This document shows, piece after piece, positions 1-6,951 of a stretch of 37,770 bases of DNA. This stretch comes from a bacterium (GTDB taxonomy: Bacteria; Patescibacteriota; Dojkabacteria; JAKAPS01; JAJZLI01). The notes beneath the pieces were generated by a model, which saw nothing but the letters and a program-made list of their open reading frames with translations, was not told the origin of the DNA and ran no database searches. The position numbers and the translations under genes are program-made. The number at the start of each line of letters is the position of its first letter. Position 1 is the first letter of the stretch. The DNA lies in assembly GCA_021785355.1 (NCBI GenBank), contig JAJYFR010000002.1:74529-112298 (forward strand), read 5' to 3'.

Positions 1-2
1 AA

Positions 3-86
3 GAATATATAGAAAAAATGAAAGGTAATATATATATTATAAGTAATATTAATAAAGGAACAACTTTTAGAATAGAGATACAATAA
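3..86 (+). CDS. Sensor histidine kinase, C-terminal end only (partial)
   Basis: An open frame enters from the left edge and stops at TAA (84-86), one base before the next ATG. The last 27 residues contain KGNIYIISNINKGTTFRIEI, which looks like the final strands of a histidine kinase ATPase domain (the G-T-T-F box). The C-terminus of the next gene (GGNIIVQSKEKIGTTTIIEF) matches it closely in pattern, so two paralogous kinases probably stand in tandem. The evidence is only 27 residues, and the rest of the gene lies outside the window. Confidence 0.6.
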   Translation, partial: EYIEKMKGNIYIISNINKGTTFRIEIQ

Positions 87-87
87 G

Positions 88-1338
88 ATGGAAGATAAAA
101 TTAAAGAAATAATCAAAACAGAACAAATTGAAAATATATCTTTAATGATAAGAAATACAATACTAGTGATATTAATTATAGTATTGTTATTAATATTTAA
201 TATATTTTTATTTAATCAATTAAGAAATATATATCCATTTGCATTAATAACAATATCTTCATTACTAATAGAATACATCATTTTTCATATATTAATAAAA
301 AAGAAAACTCTAAATAAAAATATAATAGAATTATTACTATTAGCCTTGGCAATGGTACCAATATATTTCTATAATGGAGGAGTTAATAGTCCATTTTTTA
401 TAATATATTTAATTATAATATTTGAATATACAATAACTGTATCAAATATAAAAAATATATTACTGATCAATATTTTAATTTTTATAATAAATATATTATA
501 TATATTTATTATAAAAGATTATGCTTCAAGTACTATTCTTATGTTTGTTGTTGATACTTTCATAGCTATACTTATAAGTTATATCTCTAATACTGTTATG
601 AACTATAATGTAAACATAAAAGATAAATATGAAATAGAGAGAGAAAGTAGAGAAAAAATTGAAAAAATAAATAATGATAAGGATGAATTTATATCTACAA
701 CATCACATGAATTAAGAACTCCTGTTGCTGCTATAAGAGGTTATCTACAATTAATTCAATTTTATCCAGAATATAAAGATGTAAAACCAGAAATAATAGA
801 AAGATTTAGTTCTCTAGAGAATATAATAGAAGACTTAAGTACTTTAATAGAAAATTTACTAAATGCATCTAGACTAGATCTTAATAGAATATTTGTAAAT
901 AAATTAAATGTTAATATTAATCAAGAAGTTATAAGTGCAATAGGAACTGTATTAAAAAAAGCTAAGAAAAAAAATATTACAATATTATTTAATCCTAAAG
1001 TTGTAAATATTTTTTTAATATTGGATCCTGAAAAATTCATAGATGCCATTTCCAATATTATAGATAATTCTATAAAATTTTCTTCAGAAAATTCAATAAT
1101 ATTAATATCTATAGAAAATAAAAATAATAAAATAAAAATAAAAATAAAAGATAAAGGTATAGGAATGAGTAAAGAAAAATTATCAAAGTTGTTTGATAAA
1201 TTTGATAATTCAGAAGAAAATACAAAAAAAACTGTATTAGGAATGTACCTTGCAAAAAGATTTATTGATATAATAGGAGGTAATATTATAGTGCAAAGTA
1301 AGGAAAAAATTGGAACAACAACAATTATTGAATTTTGA
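88..1338 (+). CDS. Membrane sensor histidine kinase
   Basis: A 416-residue protein with about six hydrophobic helices in residues 20-170 and almost no extracytoplasmic loop, so it probably senses a signal in or at the membrane. A short linker leads to a HisKA domain with the phospho-acceptor H207 (SHELRTP) and an ATPase domain with the N box (NIIDN, 323-327) and G1 box (DKGIGM, 355-360). The second glycine-rich box is unusual: VLGMYLAK (383-390) in place of the usual GLGLGLYI-type sequence. The start lies one base after the stop of the preceding kinase fragment, so the two are probably co-transcribed. No response regulator gene is visible. Substrate and partner are unknown. Confidence 0.9.
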   Translation: MEDKIKEIIKTEQIENISLMIRNTILVILIIVLLLIFNIFLFNQLRNIYPFALITISSLLIEYIIFHILIKKKTLNKNIIELLLLALAMVPIYFYNGGVNSPFFIIYLIIIFEYTITVSNIKNILLINILIFIINILYIFIIKDYASSTILMFVVDTFIAILISYISNTVMNYNVNIKDKYEIERESREKIEKINNDKDEFISTTSHELRTPVAAIRGYLQLIQFYPEYKDVKPEIIERFSSLENIIEDLSTLIENLLNASRLDLNRIFVNKLNVNINQEVISAIGTVLKKAKKKNITILFNPKVVNIFLILDPEKFIDAISNIIDNSIKFSSENSIILISIENKNNKIKIKIKDKGIGMSKEKLSKLFDKFDNSEENTKKTVLGMYLAKRFIDIIGGNIIVQSKEKIGTTTIIEF

Positions 1339-1371
1339 TTGAAAAATATATATAATAAAAACCATCCAAGT

Positions 1372-1443
1372 TCCTCGATAGCTCAATGGTAGAGCAACTC
1401 GCTGTTAACGAGAAGGTTCTAGGTTCGAGTCCTAGTCGAGGAG
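1372..1443 (+). tRNA. tRNA-Asn (GTT)
   Basis: Full cloverleaf: acceptor TCCTCGA (1372-1378) with TCGAGGA (1436-1442); D stem GCTC/GAGC (1381-1384 and 1392-1395); anticodon loop CTGTTAA (1402-1408) with GTT at 1404-1406; T stem CTAGG/CCTAG around TTCGAGT; discriminator G at 1443. The first anticodon-stem pair is an A-A mismatch (1397 and 1413); the other four pair. No CCA is encoded. The gene lies at the left border of an accessory island. Confidence 0.95.
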
Positions 1444-1573
1444 ATGTGTTCTTGGATGCCTCCCCTACAACATTAATAATATCTTGGTATATAGGAATTA
1501 TATCACAGTTCAAATACTTAAATCCCCCGAATTTACAACTCAAATATCAAATATATTTAGTGTATATAAGCTA

Positions 1574-1611
1574 TTGACAAACCACTTTATGTAATGTACT
1601 ATAATATACAT
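1574..1611 (+). promoter_or_regulatory. Promoter and probable operator of the BrnT/BrnA pair
   Basis: TTGACA at 1574-1579; a -10 of TATAAT at 1600-1605 (20-base spacing) or TACTAT at 1597-1602 (17-base spacing). A perfect inverted repeat, ATGTA-8-TACAT (1594-1611), is centred on the -10. This is a natural site for autorepression by the ribbon-helix-helix antitoxin. TATAAT ends 6 bases before the ATG at 1612, so the transcript should be leaderless. Confidence 0.65.
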
Positions 1612-1923
1612 ATGGACGTTAATATAGATTTATCTGACATAATTGGGTTTGAGTGGGATAAAGGTAATAAAGATAAAAATAAGCTTAAACATAATGTAGA
1701 ACAAAATGAATCAGAAGAAGTATTTTTTAATAAACCTATATTTTTAGAAAATATTAAACATTCGACTAAAGATGAGGTGAGATACTATGCCTTAGGAAGA
1801 ACCTTGAAAAATAGATATCTTCTGATTTCTTTTTGTAAAAGACAAAATAAAATTAGAGTAATATCTGCAAGAGATCAAGATAAAAAAGAAAAAGAATTAT
1901 ATAAAAAATTATTAAATATATGA
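1612..1923 (+). CDS. brnT: BrnT family type II toxin (ribonuclease)
   Basis: A protein of about 103 residues with the BrnT pattern: FEWDKGN...NKLKHNV at the N-terminus, a central EEVFFNKP, then RYYALGRT and a C-terminal RVISARDQDKKEKELY. BrnT toxins are RelE-fold ribonucleases that inhibit translation and are neutralised by a BrnA antitoxin, which is encoded just downstream. An upstream in-frame ATG at 1594 would lie inside the -10/operator region, so the ATG at 1612 is the better start. The toxin-first order is typical of this family. Confidence 0.85.
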   Translation: MDVNIDLSDIIGFEWDKGNKDKNKLKHNVEQNESEEVFFNKPIFLENIKHSTKDEVRYYALGRTLKNRYLLISFCKRQNKIRVISARDQDKKEKELYKKLLNI

Positions 1924-2198
1924 ATAAAATAAAACAAATACCAAAATTTAAAAATGCAGATGAAGAAATAAATTTTTGGGATAATCATTCTTTAGTGGAT
2001 TATATAGACTCTTTTAAAAAAGTAAATTTAGAGTTACCTAATCTAAAACCTTCCACAAAAAATATTAGTTTACGTATGACTGAATCTATGTACTTACAAC
2101 TAAAACAGTTAGCAAATAAAAAAGATGTCCCTTATCAATCATTAGTGAAAATATTCTTAGATGAAAGAATCAAAGAAGAATACTCTGATTTAAAATAA
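1920..2198 (+). CDS. brnA: BrnA/CopG family antitoxin
   Basis: A 92-residue protein overlapping the toxin by 4 bases (ATGA). It has the familiar layout of this antitoxin group: IPKFKNADEEINFWDNH at the start, then NLKPSTKNISLRM leading into a ribbon-helix-helix DNA-binding domain, with DVPYQSLVKIFLDERI in the last third. The RHH dimer normally binds the toxin and represses the shared promoter. The palindrome at 1594-1611 is the obvious candidate site. Confidence 0.85.
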   Translation: MNKIKQIPKFKNADEEINFWDNHSLVDYIDSFKKVNLELPNLKPSTKNISLRMTESMYLQLKQLANKKDVPYQSLVKIFLDERIKEEYSDLK

Positions 2199-2318
2199 GA
2201 TTAAAGAAATTAGTCGTAAATTATTATATAAACATTCCTGTTAATGATGTTGAAATATTTAAATATATCTAACATAAAAACGAGTTCACGTTAAATAACT
2301 TAACATCTATATTGTAAT

Positions 2319-2349
2319 CTTAGTTCTAAATTTGTCTACGACGGAGAGT
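2319..2349 (+). repeat. Dispersed island repeat, copy A (diverged)
   Basis: Contains TAGTTCTAAATTTGTCTACG followed by ACGGAGAG. It aligns with copies B, C and D (shared core TTCTAACTTTGTCC then A-ACGGGGAGA) but has several substitutions. It lies just after the BrnT/BrnA pair. Confidence 0.55.
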
Positions 2350-2430
2350 TTTATATATTCCTAATGGAATCTCTCTATCCATAGTTTTATTATATCAAAT
2401 AATCATAATATTACACATACTATCTCTGAT

Positions 2431-2461
2431 TTTAGTTCTAACTTTGTCCAATACGGGGAGA
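2431..2461 (+). repeat. Dispersed island repeat, copy B
   Basis: TTTAGTTCTAACTTTGTCC followed by AATACGGGGAGA. Near-identical to the cores at 4001-4031 and 5083-5112. It lies directly beyond the 3' end of the minus-strand nucleoside phosphorylase gene. Confidence 0.75.
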
Positions 2462-2473
2462 TTTGTATTTGAA

Positions 2474-3232
2474 TCATTCCATTTTTATAATGGTATCTAG
2501 AACATTTTTGAGACTATTAACTAATACCTCACTTCCAAATTGAGGATTCCACTCTAAATCTACTAAAGAATCACTTATTACAAAACATGAGGCTATATTA
2601 ATTTTTCTTAATTGACATACAGAAAATAAGGCAGATGCTTCCATTTCAACTGTTAGTATTCCTAAATCTTTATAATGATTAATCTCATCAACTGTCTCTC
2701 TGTATGGAGTATCTATAGTCCAACTTCCTCCTTTAATATATTTTATATCAGATTTATTAAAAATTTCTTCTAATTTCAATGTCAAATCTTTTGTTGGATA
2801 AGAATACATAGAACTTTTTATATAATGATGAGATACTCCTTCATCCCTTATTGCTTTTGTACACAAAACTAAATCACCTATATTAGACTTCTCTTGCAAT
2901 CCACCTGCAGTTCCAAAATTTATAAATGTATCTATACCTAGAGCTATCATTTCTTCTAATGAAGTTACTGCCACTGGGGCACCAATACCATCAATCTTAA
3001 AAATACCTACTGACATATTTTTTAATAAATAAAAATCTCCGAAAATTTCTATATGTTCAGTTTTATATTTCTCTAAAATATATTTTAAAAGTTTAGAAGA
3101 ATATATTAATATTACAATTTTAGGATTCTCAAATTCCTTCCAATCTTTAGATTTTTTAGAATATGCTATAAAGTCTTTAGCAGAAAAATATGATTTATAT
3201 AAATGTTTATTTTTTAAATTTGGATAAGACAT
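2474..3232 (-). CDS. Nucleoside phosphorylase (PNP/UDP family)
   Basis: A 252-residue protein of the purine/uridine phosphorylase superfamily, which splits nucleosides with phosphate into a base and (deoxy)ribose-1-phosphate. Visible family signatures are DGIGAP (81-86), the phosphate-binding FGTAGGLQ (106-113), VEMEAS (195-200, ribose contact), and SD (220-221), the usual site of the base-contacting Asp. The active-site set looks complete. Base specificity cannot be told. A salvage enzyme suits an organism with few biosynthetic genes. It stands alone between two toxin-antitoxin cassettes and is bordered by the island repeats. Confidence 0.85.
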   Translation of the reverse strand: MSYPNLKNKHLYKSYFSAKDFIAYSKKSKDWKEFENPKIVILIYSSKLLKYILEKYKTEHIEIFGDFYLLKNMSVGIFKIDGIGAPVAVTSLEEMIALGIDTFINFGTAGGLQEKSNIGDLVLCTKAIRDEGVSHHYIKSSMYSYPTKDLTLKLEEIFNKSDIKYIKGGSWTIDTPYRETVDEINHYKDLGILTVEMEASALFSVCQLRKINIASCFVISDSLVDLEWNPQFGSEVLVNSLKNVLDTIIKME

Positions 3233-3238
3233 ATTCAG

Positions 3239-3244
3239 ATAATA
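3239..3244 (-). promoter_or_regulatory. -10 element of the nucleoside phosphorylase gene
   Basis: Read on the minus strand, TATTAT is followed by 6 bases and then the ATG at 3232. This is the same leaderless spacing seen at 1605, 4965, 14168 and 26032. Confidence 0.45.
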
Positions 3245-3269
3245 TCATATTTATAGATAAATTTTTCCA

Positions 3270-3388
3270 TTACGATTCTAACTTCACCCACTTATACTGA
3301 AAATAGTCTAAAAGGGATATAATCCATCTAAGACAAAAGGGGATTTAGTATTTGTTATATAGGTATATTTATAATTTTATCAAAAATT
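3270..3388 (+). repeat. Dispersed island repeat, copy E (strongly diverged)
   Basis: Begins with TTACGATTCTAACTT, resembling the repeat core, and ends with TTTGTTATATA plus ATAATTTTATCAAAAATT (3371-3388). That last 18-base string is identical to 4062-4079 beyond copy C. The middle is not recognisable. It precedes the second toxin-antitoxin pair. Confidence 0.4.
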
Positions 3389-3420
3389 TATTTAAAGATT
3401 ATTCAGTATGTTGATATTTT

Positions 3421-3460
3421 TCGACATTTAATGTAATATATAGGTATAATTTAGTACCTA
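3421..3460 (+). promoter_or_regulatory. Promoter and probable operator of the RHH/RelE-type pair
   Basis: TCGACA (3421-3426), 18 bases, TATAAT (3445-3450). The inverted repeat TAGGTA-8-TACCTA (3441-3460) covers the -10. The 8-base spacer is the same as in the BrnT/BrnA operator, which suits an RHH antitoxin that represses its own operon. Confidence 0.65.
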
Positions 3461-3465
3461 AAATT

Positions 3466-3714
3466 ATGGATAATAAAACTCAAGTACAAGTAAAAATTAG
3501 TATATCTCCTAAATTAAATGAATTGATTAAGTTAAAAGCTGAACAAGTAGGTATTCCTGTAACACAGTTTATCAAATATCTTATAATAAAAGAGTTTGAT
3601 AGCAATACCTTATATCCTTCCATAGATACAGAAAAAAAAGTACTAAAAGCACTAAAAGAAATTGATAAATCTAATAAAGTTGAAAATATACACGAATATT
3701 TCAAAAATTTATAG
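3466..3714 (+). CDS. Ribbon-helix-helix antitoxin (RelB/DinJ-like)
   Basis: An 82-residue protein. Residues 5-45 (VQVKISISPKLNELIKLKA, then VTQFIKYLIIKEF) have the strand-helix-helix pattern of RHH/RelB/DinJ antitoxins. The charged C-terminal half (KALKEIDKSNK) would wrap the toxin. It precedes a RelE-type toxin gene by 3 bases, the usual antitoxin-first order. The palindrome over the -10 at 3441-3460 is the likely self-repression site. Confidence 0.75.
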   Translation: MDNKTQVQVKISISPKLNELIKLKAEQVGIPVTQFIKYLIIKEFDSNTLYPSIDTEKKVLKALKEIDKSNKVENIHEYFKNL

Positions 3715-3717
3715 ACA

Positions 3718-3987
3718 ATGGAAATTAGATTTTCTAAAGAGATAGTAAAAGAACTAAAGAAAATAAAAAAATATGACCCTATACTGTTAAAACAAATTGA
3801 AAAGAAATTAATATTATTTAGGACTAATATTAATCACAATTCGCTGAGACTACACAAATTATCAGGAGAATTGGATAACCTTTGGAGCATATCAATTAAT
3901 ATGAGTATCAGAATGGTTTATGTAAAAATAAGTGAAAATGAGGCTTATTTTGTCAATATTGGGACTCATGATGAGGTATACAGGTAA
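3718..3987 (+). CDS. RelE/YafQ-like toxin (mRNA interferase)
   Basis: An 89-residue protein with the RelE/ParE superfamily pattern: FSKEIVKELKKI at the start, LRLHKLSGELDNLWSISI in the middle, then IRMVYV and the terminal GTHDEVYR that is common in YafQ/RelE-like toxins. Relatives cut mRNA on the ribosome. The gene follows the antitoxin by 3 bases and seems intact. The exact subfamily (RelE, YafQ or HigB) cannot be fixed by eye. Confidence 0.8.
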   Translation: MEIRFSKEIVKELKKIKKYDPILLKQIEKKLILFRTNINHNSLRLHKLSGELDNLWSISINMSIRMVYVKISENEAYFVNIGTHDEVYR

Positions 3988-4000
3988 AGATTATACTTAA

Positions 4001-4079
4001 TTTTGGTTCTAACTTTGTCCAGTACGGGGAGAATTTTATGTTTTTGTTATATAACATATATATAATTTTATCAAAAATT
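4001..4079 (+). repeat. Dispersed island repeat, copy C (long form)
   Basis: TTTTGGTTCTAACTTTGTCC, then AGTACGGGGAGAATTTTATG and TTTTTGTTATATAACAT (to 4057). Copy D has the same sequence with two substitutions over about 50 bases. GTTATATAAC is a perfect palindrome. ATAATTTTATCAAAAATT (4062-4079) is shared with copy E. It follows the RelE-type toxin gene by about 14 bases. Confidence 0.8.
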
Positions 4080-4155
4080 CATTTCCTATAAGTAATAACT
4101 AATAATTACTTGTACCTGATATTTAATAATTTCATAAAATATGATATACTTATAA

Positions 4156-4209
4156 AGGTGGAAATGCGTGAACTTGCACTAGTTTGCAGTTGGGTTCAAA
4201 TCGCCACCT
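4156..4209 (+). other. tRNA-like remnant (possibly from tRNA-Cys)
   Basis: A 54-base stretch bounded by AGGTGG (4156-4161) and CCACCT (4204-4209), which pair as an acceptor stem. Inside are a D-arm-like TGC/GCA hairpin (4165-4178), CTAGTTTGCA (4179-4188) resembling the 5' half of a tRNA-Cys anticodon arm with GCA, and a perfect T-loop consensus GTTCAAATC (4194-4202). The 3' half of the anticodon stem, the variable loop and a pairing T stem are missing, so it should not work as a tRNA. The minus-strand DUF3800 gene ends inside it. It could be a decayed tRNA or a recombination scar left by an integrating element. Confidence 0.4.
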
Positions 4210-4958
4210 GTTTTGTTTATAATATTTCCTTTAAATTCTTTAATTGAAAATTTCTTTCCAAATCTTAAAGAATATTCATTTGCAATAGATAGCTTATCTA
4301 TGTTTAGATGTTTTTGTAAATATTTCATTAATTGAAATTTAGGATTATGTTTATTAGGATTAACTATTCCATATTTAATCTTAAAAGAATATGCTGTAAT
4401 ACCAAGAAGTACATCTACTAATTGTATTTCACTAATAGCATGAGATTCAACTCTACATATCCCAAATAATGCATTTCTCCTTGTTTTTGTTTTTGCCTTA
4501 TTTTTAATTTCTTTCTCAAAATTATCATCTTTTGGTGTACTTACATCATCTGCTAATATAACTATATATTCACTCATTTCAAGAGACTCAGAAACTAATT
4601 TAGCAACAAAAGCATTATAAGCTTTATAATAATTATCTTTAAAATATTTATGTAAATCTAATAATGACTTATCAAATATTATACAGTAGAATCCAATATT
4701 TGGAGTATTAAAAAATACATCAATAAATCCTTTATAGATAGAAACATTTTTAAGAGTAATATCACTGAATTTAAATTCACCATGAAAATTTATTTTATTT
4801 TTATACTGAATGATTTCCCGATGTACTTCACTAGGATGTTGAACCTTTAATAATCCCAACCCAAAAACTCTATCTTCTTTTGGAGAATGCAATAATCCTA
4901 CTTCATCAATAAATCCAAAAGTTGAAATATTAGTCTTTGGCCCTGGTTTATTATCCAT
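4179..4958 (-). CDS. DUF3800 family protein
   Basis: A 259-residue protein with DUF3800 signatures: an N-terminal FGFIDEVG (family pattern: IDESG), a central ILADDVS, and a C-terminal SHAISEIQLVDVLLGI resembling the family's IQLADLLAG. The DUF3800 fold is thought to be RNase H-like, and members are often found on mobile or defence-rich islands; the function is unknown. Its last residues (GGDLNPTAN) are the antisense reading of the tRNA-like remnant at 4156-4209, so the natural C-terminus may have been replaced when the element landed there. Confidence 0.75.
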   Translation of the reverse strand: MDNKPGPKTNISTFGFIDEVGLLHSPKEDRVFGLGLLKVQHPSEVHREIIQYKNKINFHGEFKFSDITLKNVSIYKGFIDVFFNTPNIGFYCIIFDKSLLDLHKYFKDNYYKAYNAFVAKLVSESLEMSEYIVILADDVSTPKDDNFEKEIKNKAKTKTRRNALFGICRVESHAISEIQLVDVLLGITAYSFKIKYGIVNPNKHNPKFQLMKYLQKHLNIDKLSIANEYSLRFGKKFSIKEFKGNIINKTGGDLNPTAN

Positions 4959-4964
4959 AGTTAA

Positions 4965-5017
4965 ATTATATTACACACTAACAATTGTTGCAAGCTATTT
5001 ACAACAATAATTGCAAG
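4965..5017 (-). promoter_or_regulatory. Promoter of the DUF3800 gene with upstream direct repeats
   Basis: On the minus strand: TTGCAA (4988-4993), 17 bases, TATAAT (4965-4970), 6 bases, ATG. Two direct repeats, ACAATTGTTGCAAG (4981-4994) and ACAATAATTGCAAG (5004-5017), match at 12 of 14 positions. They lie 23 bases apart, about two helical turns, and one overlaps the -35. They may bind a regulator. Confidence 0.55.
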
Positions 5018-5080
5018 AACAATTTAAAGATATATGTTGAAAAAACTTACGAGATATGACTGATATATAATTCTTTTCTA

Positions 5081-5138
5081 ACTTTGGTTCTAACTCTGTC
5101 CAATACGGGGAGAATTTTATGTTTTTGTTATATAACAT
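5081..5138 (+). repeat. Dispersed island repeat, copy D (long form)
   Basis: ACTTTGGTTCTAACTCTGTC, then CAATACGGGGAGAATTTTAT and GTTTTTGTTATATAACAT. Nearly identical to copy C over about 50 bases. It lies between the DUF3800 gene and the next plus-strand gene and marks the right edge of the repeat-bearing island. Confidence 0.8.
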
Positions 5139-5190
5139 TATTATATTTTTAATGTTGAAATATTATTCCAATATGACACAATTGCTCTAG

Positions 5191-5940
5191 ATGGATAATA
5201 ATATAGATAATAATCCGCAGACAAATAATAATATACCTGCATCTACAGCTAATGGTGTCAAAAAGTGGCAAATCAATACTCTCATTGCACTAATTATTAT
5301 TCTTATAATTATCCTAGGATTTATTCTTTATTTACTAACTTTTAAAAAAACTCCTTCATCAAATATAGTAACTTCTAAAACTTCTGTGACTAATAATAAA
5401 CCTAATATTATAACTAATCCATATAAAGGTTGGTTAACTTATACCAATTCTATTTATGGTTACTCTTTTAAATATCCTAATACTTGGATTGTTAATTCAA
5501 AAACTAACACTATTATTGTTACATCTCCAAATGGATATAAATTTCAATATACAGAAATATCTTCTCCATTTGCTTCAGAAGGAGCACAAATTGTAGAAAA
5601 AAGTTCTTATATAAACATTAACAATACTAACTTTTATAAATACTATTTAAATACACAAACTAATGGATGTACAACTCAAATGGGATTTCGATATGAGATT
5701 ATTCCTAATACTTGTGTGAATTCTTTTTCTGAAATAGAAATAGGGACTACAATCCCTACTTCAGTTAAAGATCAAAATGGAACAATTTTTAACAGCATCA
5801 ATGCCCCAACATTTATAAATATTAATAATCACTTTATCTTTATAAAATTTATTCTTCCGAATATTACTACAATAAATAGTTCTTCATTTTTAATAATGAA
5901 TCAAAACTTGAACCTAATATTAAAATCCATAAAATTTTAA
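5191..5940 (+). CDS. Membrane-anchored surface protein with PsbP-like region
   Basis: A 249-residue protein: a short Asn-rich cytoplasmic tail (1-27), one membrane helix (about 30-50), a Ser/Thr/Asn linker, then an extracytoplasmic domain. The stretch YTNSIYGYSFKYPNTWIV near residue 90 is the opening typical of PsbP-related small beta-rich domains. No catalytic residues can be named. A stop codon directly precedes the ATG, which fixes the start. The function is unknown; an exported accessory or adhesion role is only a guess. Confidence 0.6.
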   Translation: MDNNIDNNPQTNNNIPASTANGVKKWQINTLIALIIILIIILGFILYLLTFKKTPSSNIVTSKTSVTNNKPNIITNPYKGWLTYTNSIYGYSFKYPNTWIVNSKTNTIIVTSPNGYKFQYTEISSPFASEGAQIVEKSSYININNTNFYKYYLNTQTNGCTTQMGFRYEIIPNTCVNSFSEIEIGTTIPTSVKDQNGTIFNSINAPTFININNHFIFIKFILPNITTINSSSFLIMNQNLNLILKSIKF

Positions 5941-6099
5941 AACTCCTTAATCTTCTTATTTTTCTTCTCTAACTTAATCCCATTCAAGTATTTCTTTTGT
6001 TCTAATTAGATTAAATGTATTAATGCATGTATAACTCATACAAAAGATTGAAATAACTATATGTATATAATACAATAAAAACACTATATAAATATAATT

Positions 6100-6903
6100 A
6101 TGGATGATATATTAAAACCTACTGAAAGTAATTCTTTTATACAACCTGAGAATAATATATCTCAAAATAATGATAATTCCAATAAACAAGTTTTTGTTTC
6201 AGAAAATACTCAATCTTATTCAAATAATAATAGTATAAATTCTACTTCAAATAACACTAGTGTTGATGAGCTGAAAGTTGAAACTGCTAATACAAATAAT
6301 AATACTCAAGATTTTTTAAAAAAAATAAAAAAATCCATAATTTTTTTAATAGTAGGAGCTTTAGCATTAGGAGCTCTAGTAACATTATTTATGTATTGGA
6401 CAGGGAATTATAGCTCTATTTTACGTCCAATATTAACTGTAATATATATTATAATATTAGGTATTTTTGGATTAATTAATGTATCAACATATGGTAAAGT
6501 GAAATTAAAAATGATTCCTATTTTAGGAAATATTTTTGCAATTATTGCGTCTTTCATAATGATATATCTTATATATAGTACTTCGAATGTATTTACAATT
6601 GAAAATCATTATTCTTCAGTATTTTATGTATCAGCTATAGCATTAACGCAAGTAGGGTTATTATTACTAACTACTTTAAAAAATAATTATGTAAGATATA
6701 TTGCTTTAGTAACAATAATGTTTGTTTTAATATATACTCTTATTGATATTTTCATTGTTTTATCCAACTATAATATATTTTCAGGAAATATATTTACTAA
6801 AATATATATAACCTTTTTGATTTTAAATATTACAGGAACCTTAGTTACTTACATTTTGTATAAATTAAATAAAAATGTTAAAGACAATATATCTATAAAT
6901 TAA
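6100..6903 (+). CDS. Polytopic membrane protein with Asn-rich N-terminus, unknown function
   Basis: A 267-residue protein. Residues 1-75 are a low-complexity Asn/Ser/Thr-rich segment, followed by a Lys-rich step and then about six hydrophobic helices to the C-terminus. No family motif is recognised. The Asn-rich head matches the style of the preceding gene (both open with MDD/MDN and runs of Asn). That may reflect AT-driven codon use more than function. TATAAA at 6087-6092 ends 7 bases before the ATG. Confidence 0.6.
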   Translation: MDDILKPTESNSFIQPENNISQNNDNSNKQVFVSENTQSYSNNNSINSTSNNTSVDELKVETANTNNNTQDFLKKIKKSIIFLIVGALALGALVTLFMYWTGNYSSILRPILTVIYIIILGIFGLINVSTYGKVKLKMIPILGNIFAIIASFIMIYLIYSTSNVFTIENHYSSVFYVSAIALTQVGLLLLTTLKNNYVRYIALVTIMFVLIYTLIDIFIVLSNYNIFSGNIFTKIYITFLILNITGTLVTYILYKLNKNVKDNISIN

Positions 6904-6951
6904 TACACTCATCTAACAATCTTGATTTTTTTATAAACTAAATCGAATAAA

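Noticed and set aside
1325-1543. An open frame on the minus strand across the tRNA-Asn gene
   Set aside because: Its sequence (SPRLGLEPRTF) is the antisense reading of the tRNA; there is no promoter or family match.
1594-1611. Upstream ATG extending BrnT to 109 residues
   Set aside because: It lies inside the -10 element and palindrome; the ATG at 1612 matches the family length.
2319-5138. Reading the island repeats as integron attC sites
   Set aside because: The repeats lack the RYYYAAC/GTTRRRY ends and the long imperfect hairpin of attC, and no integron integrase is visible. The cassette-like layout is kept only as an observation.
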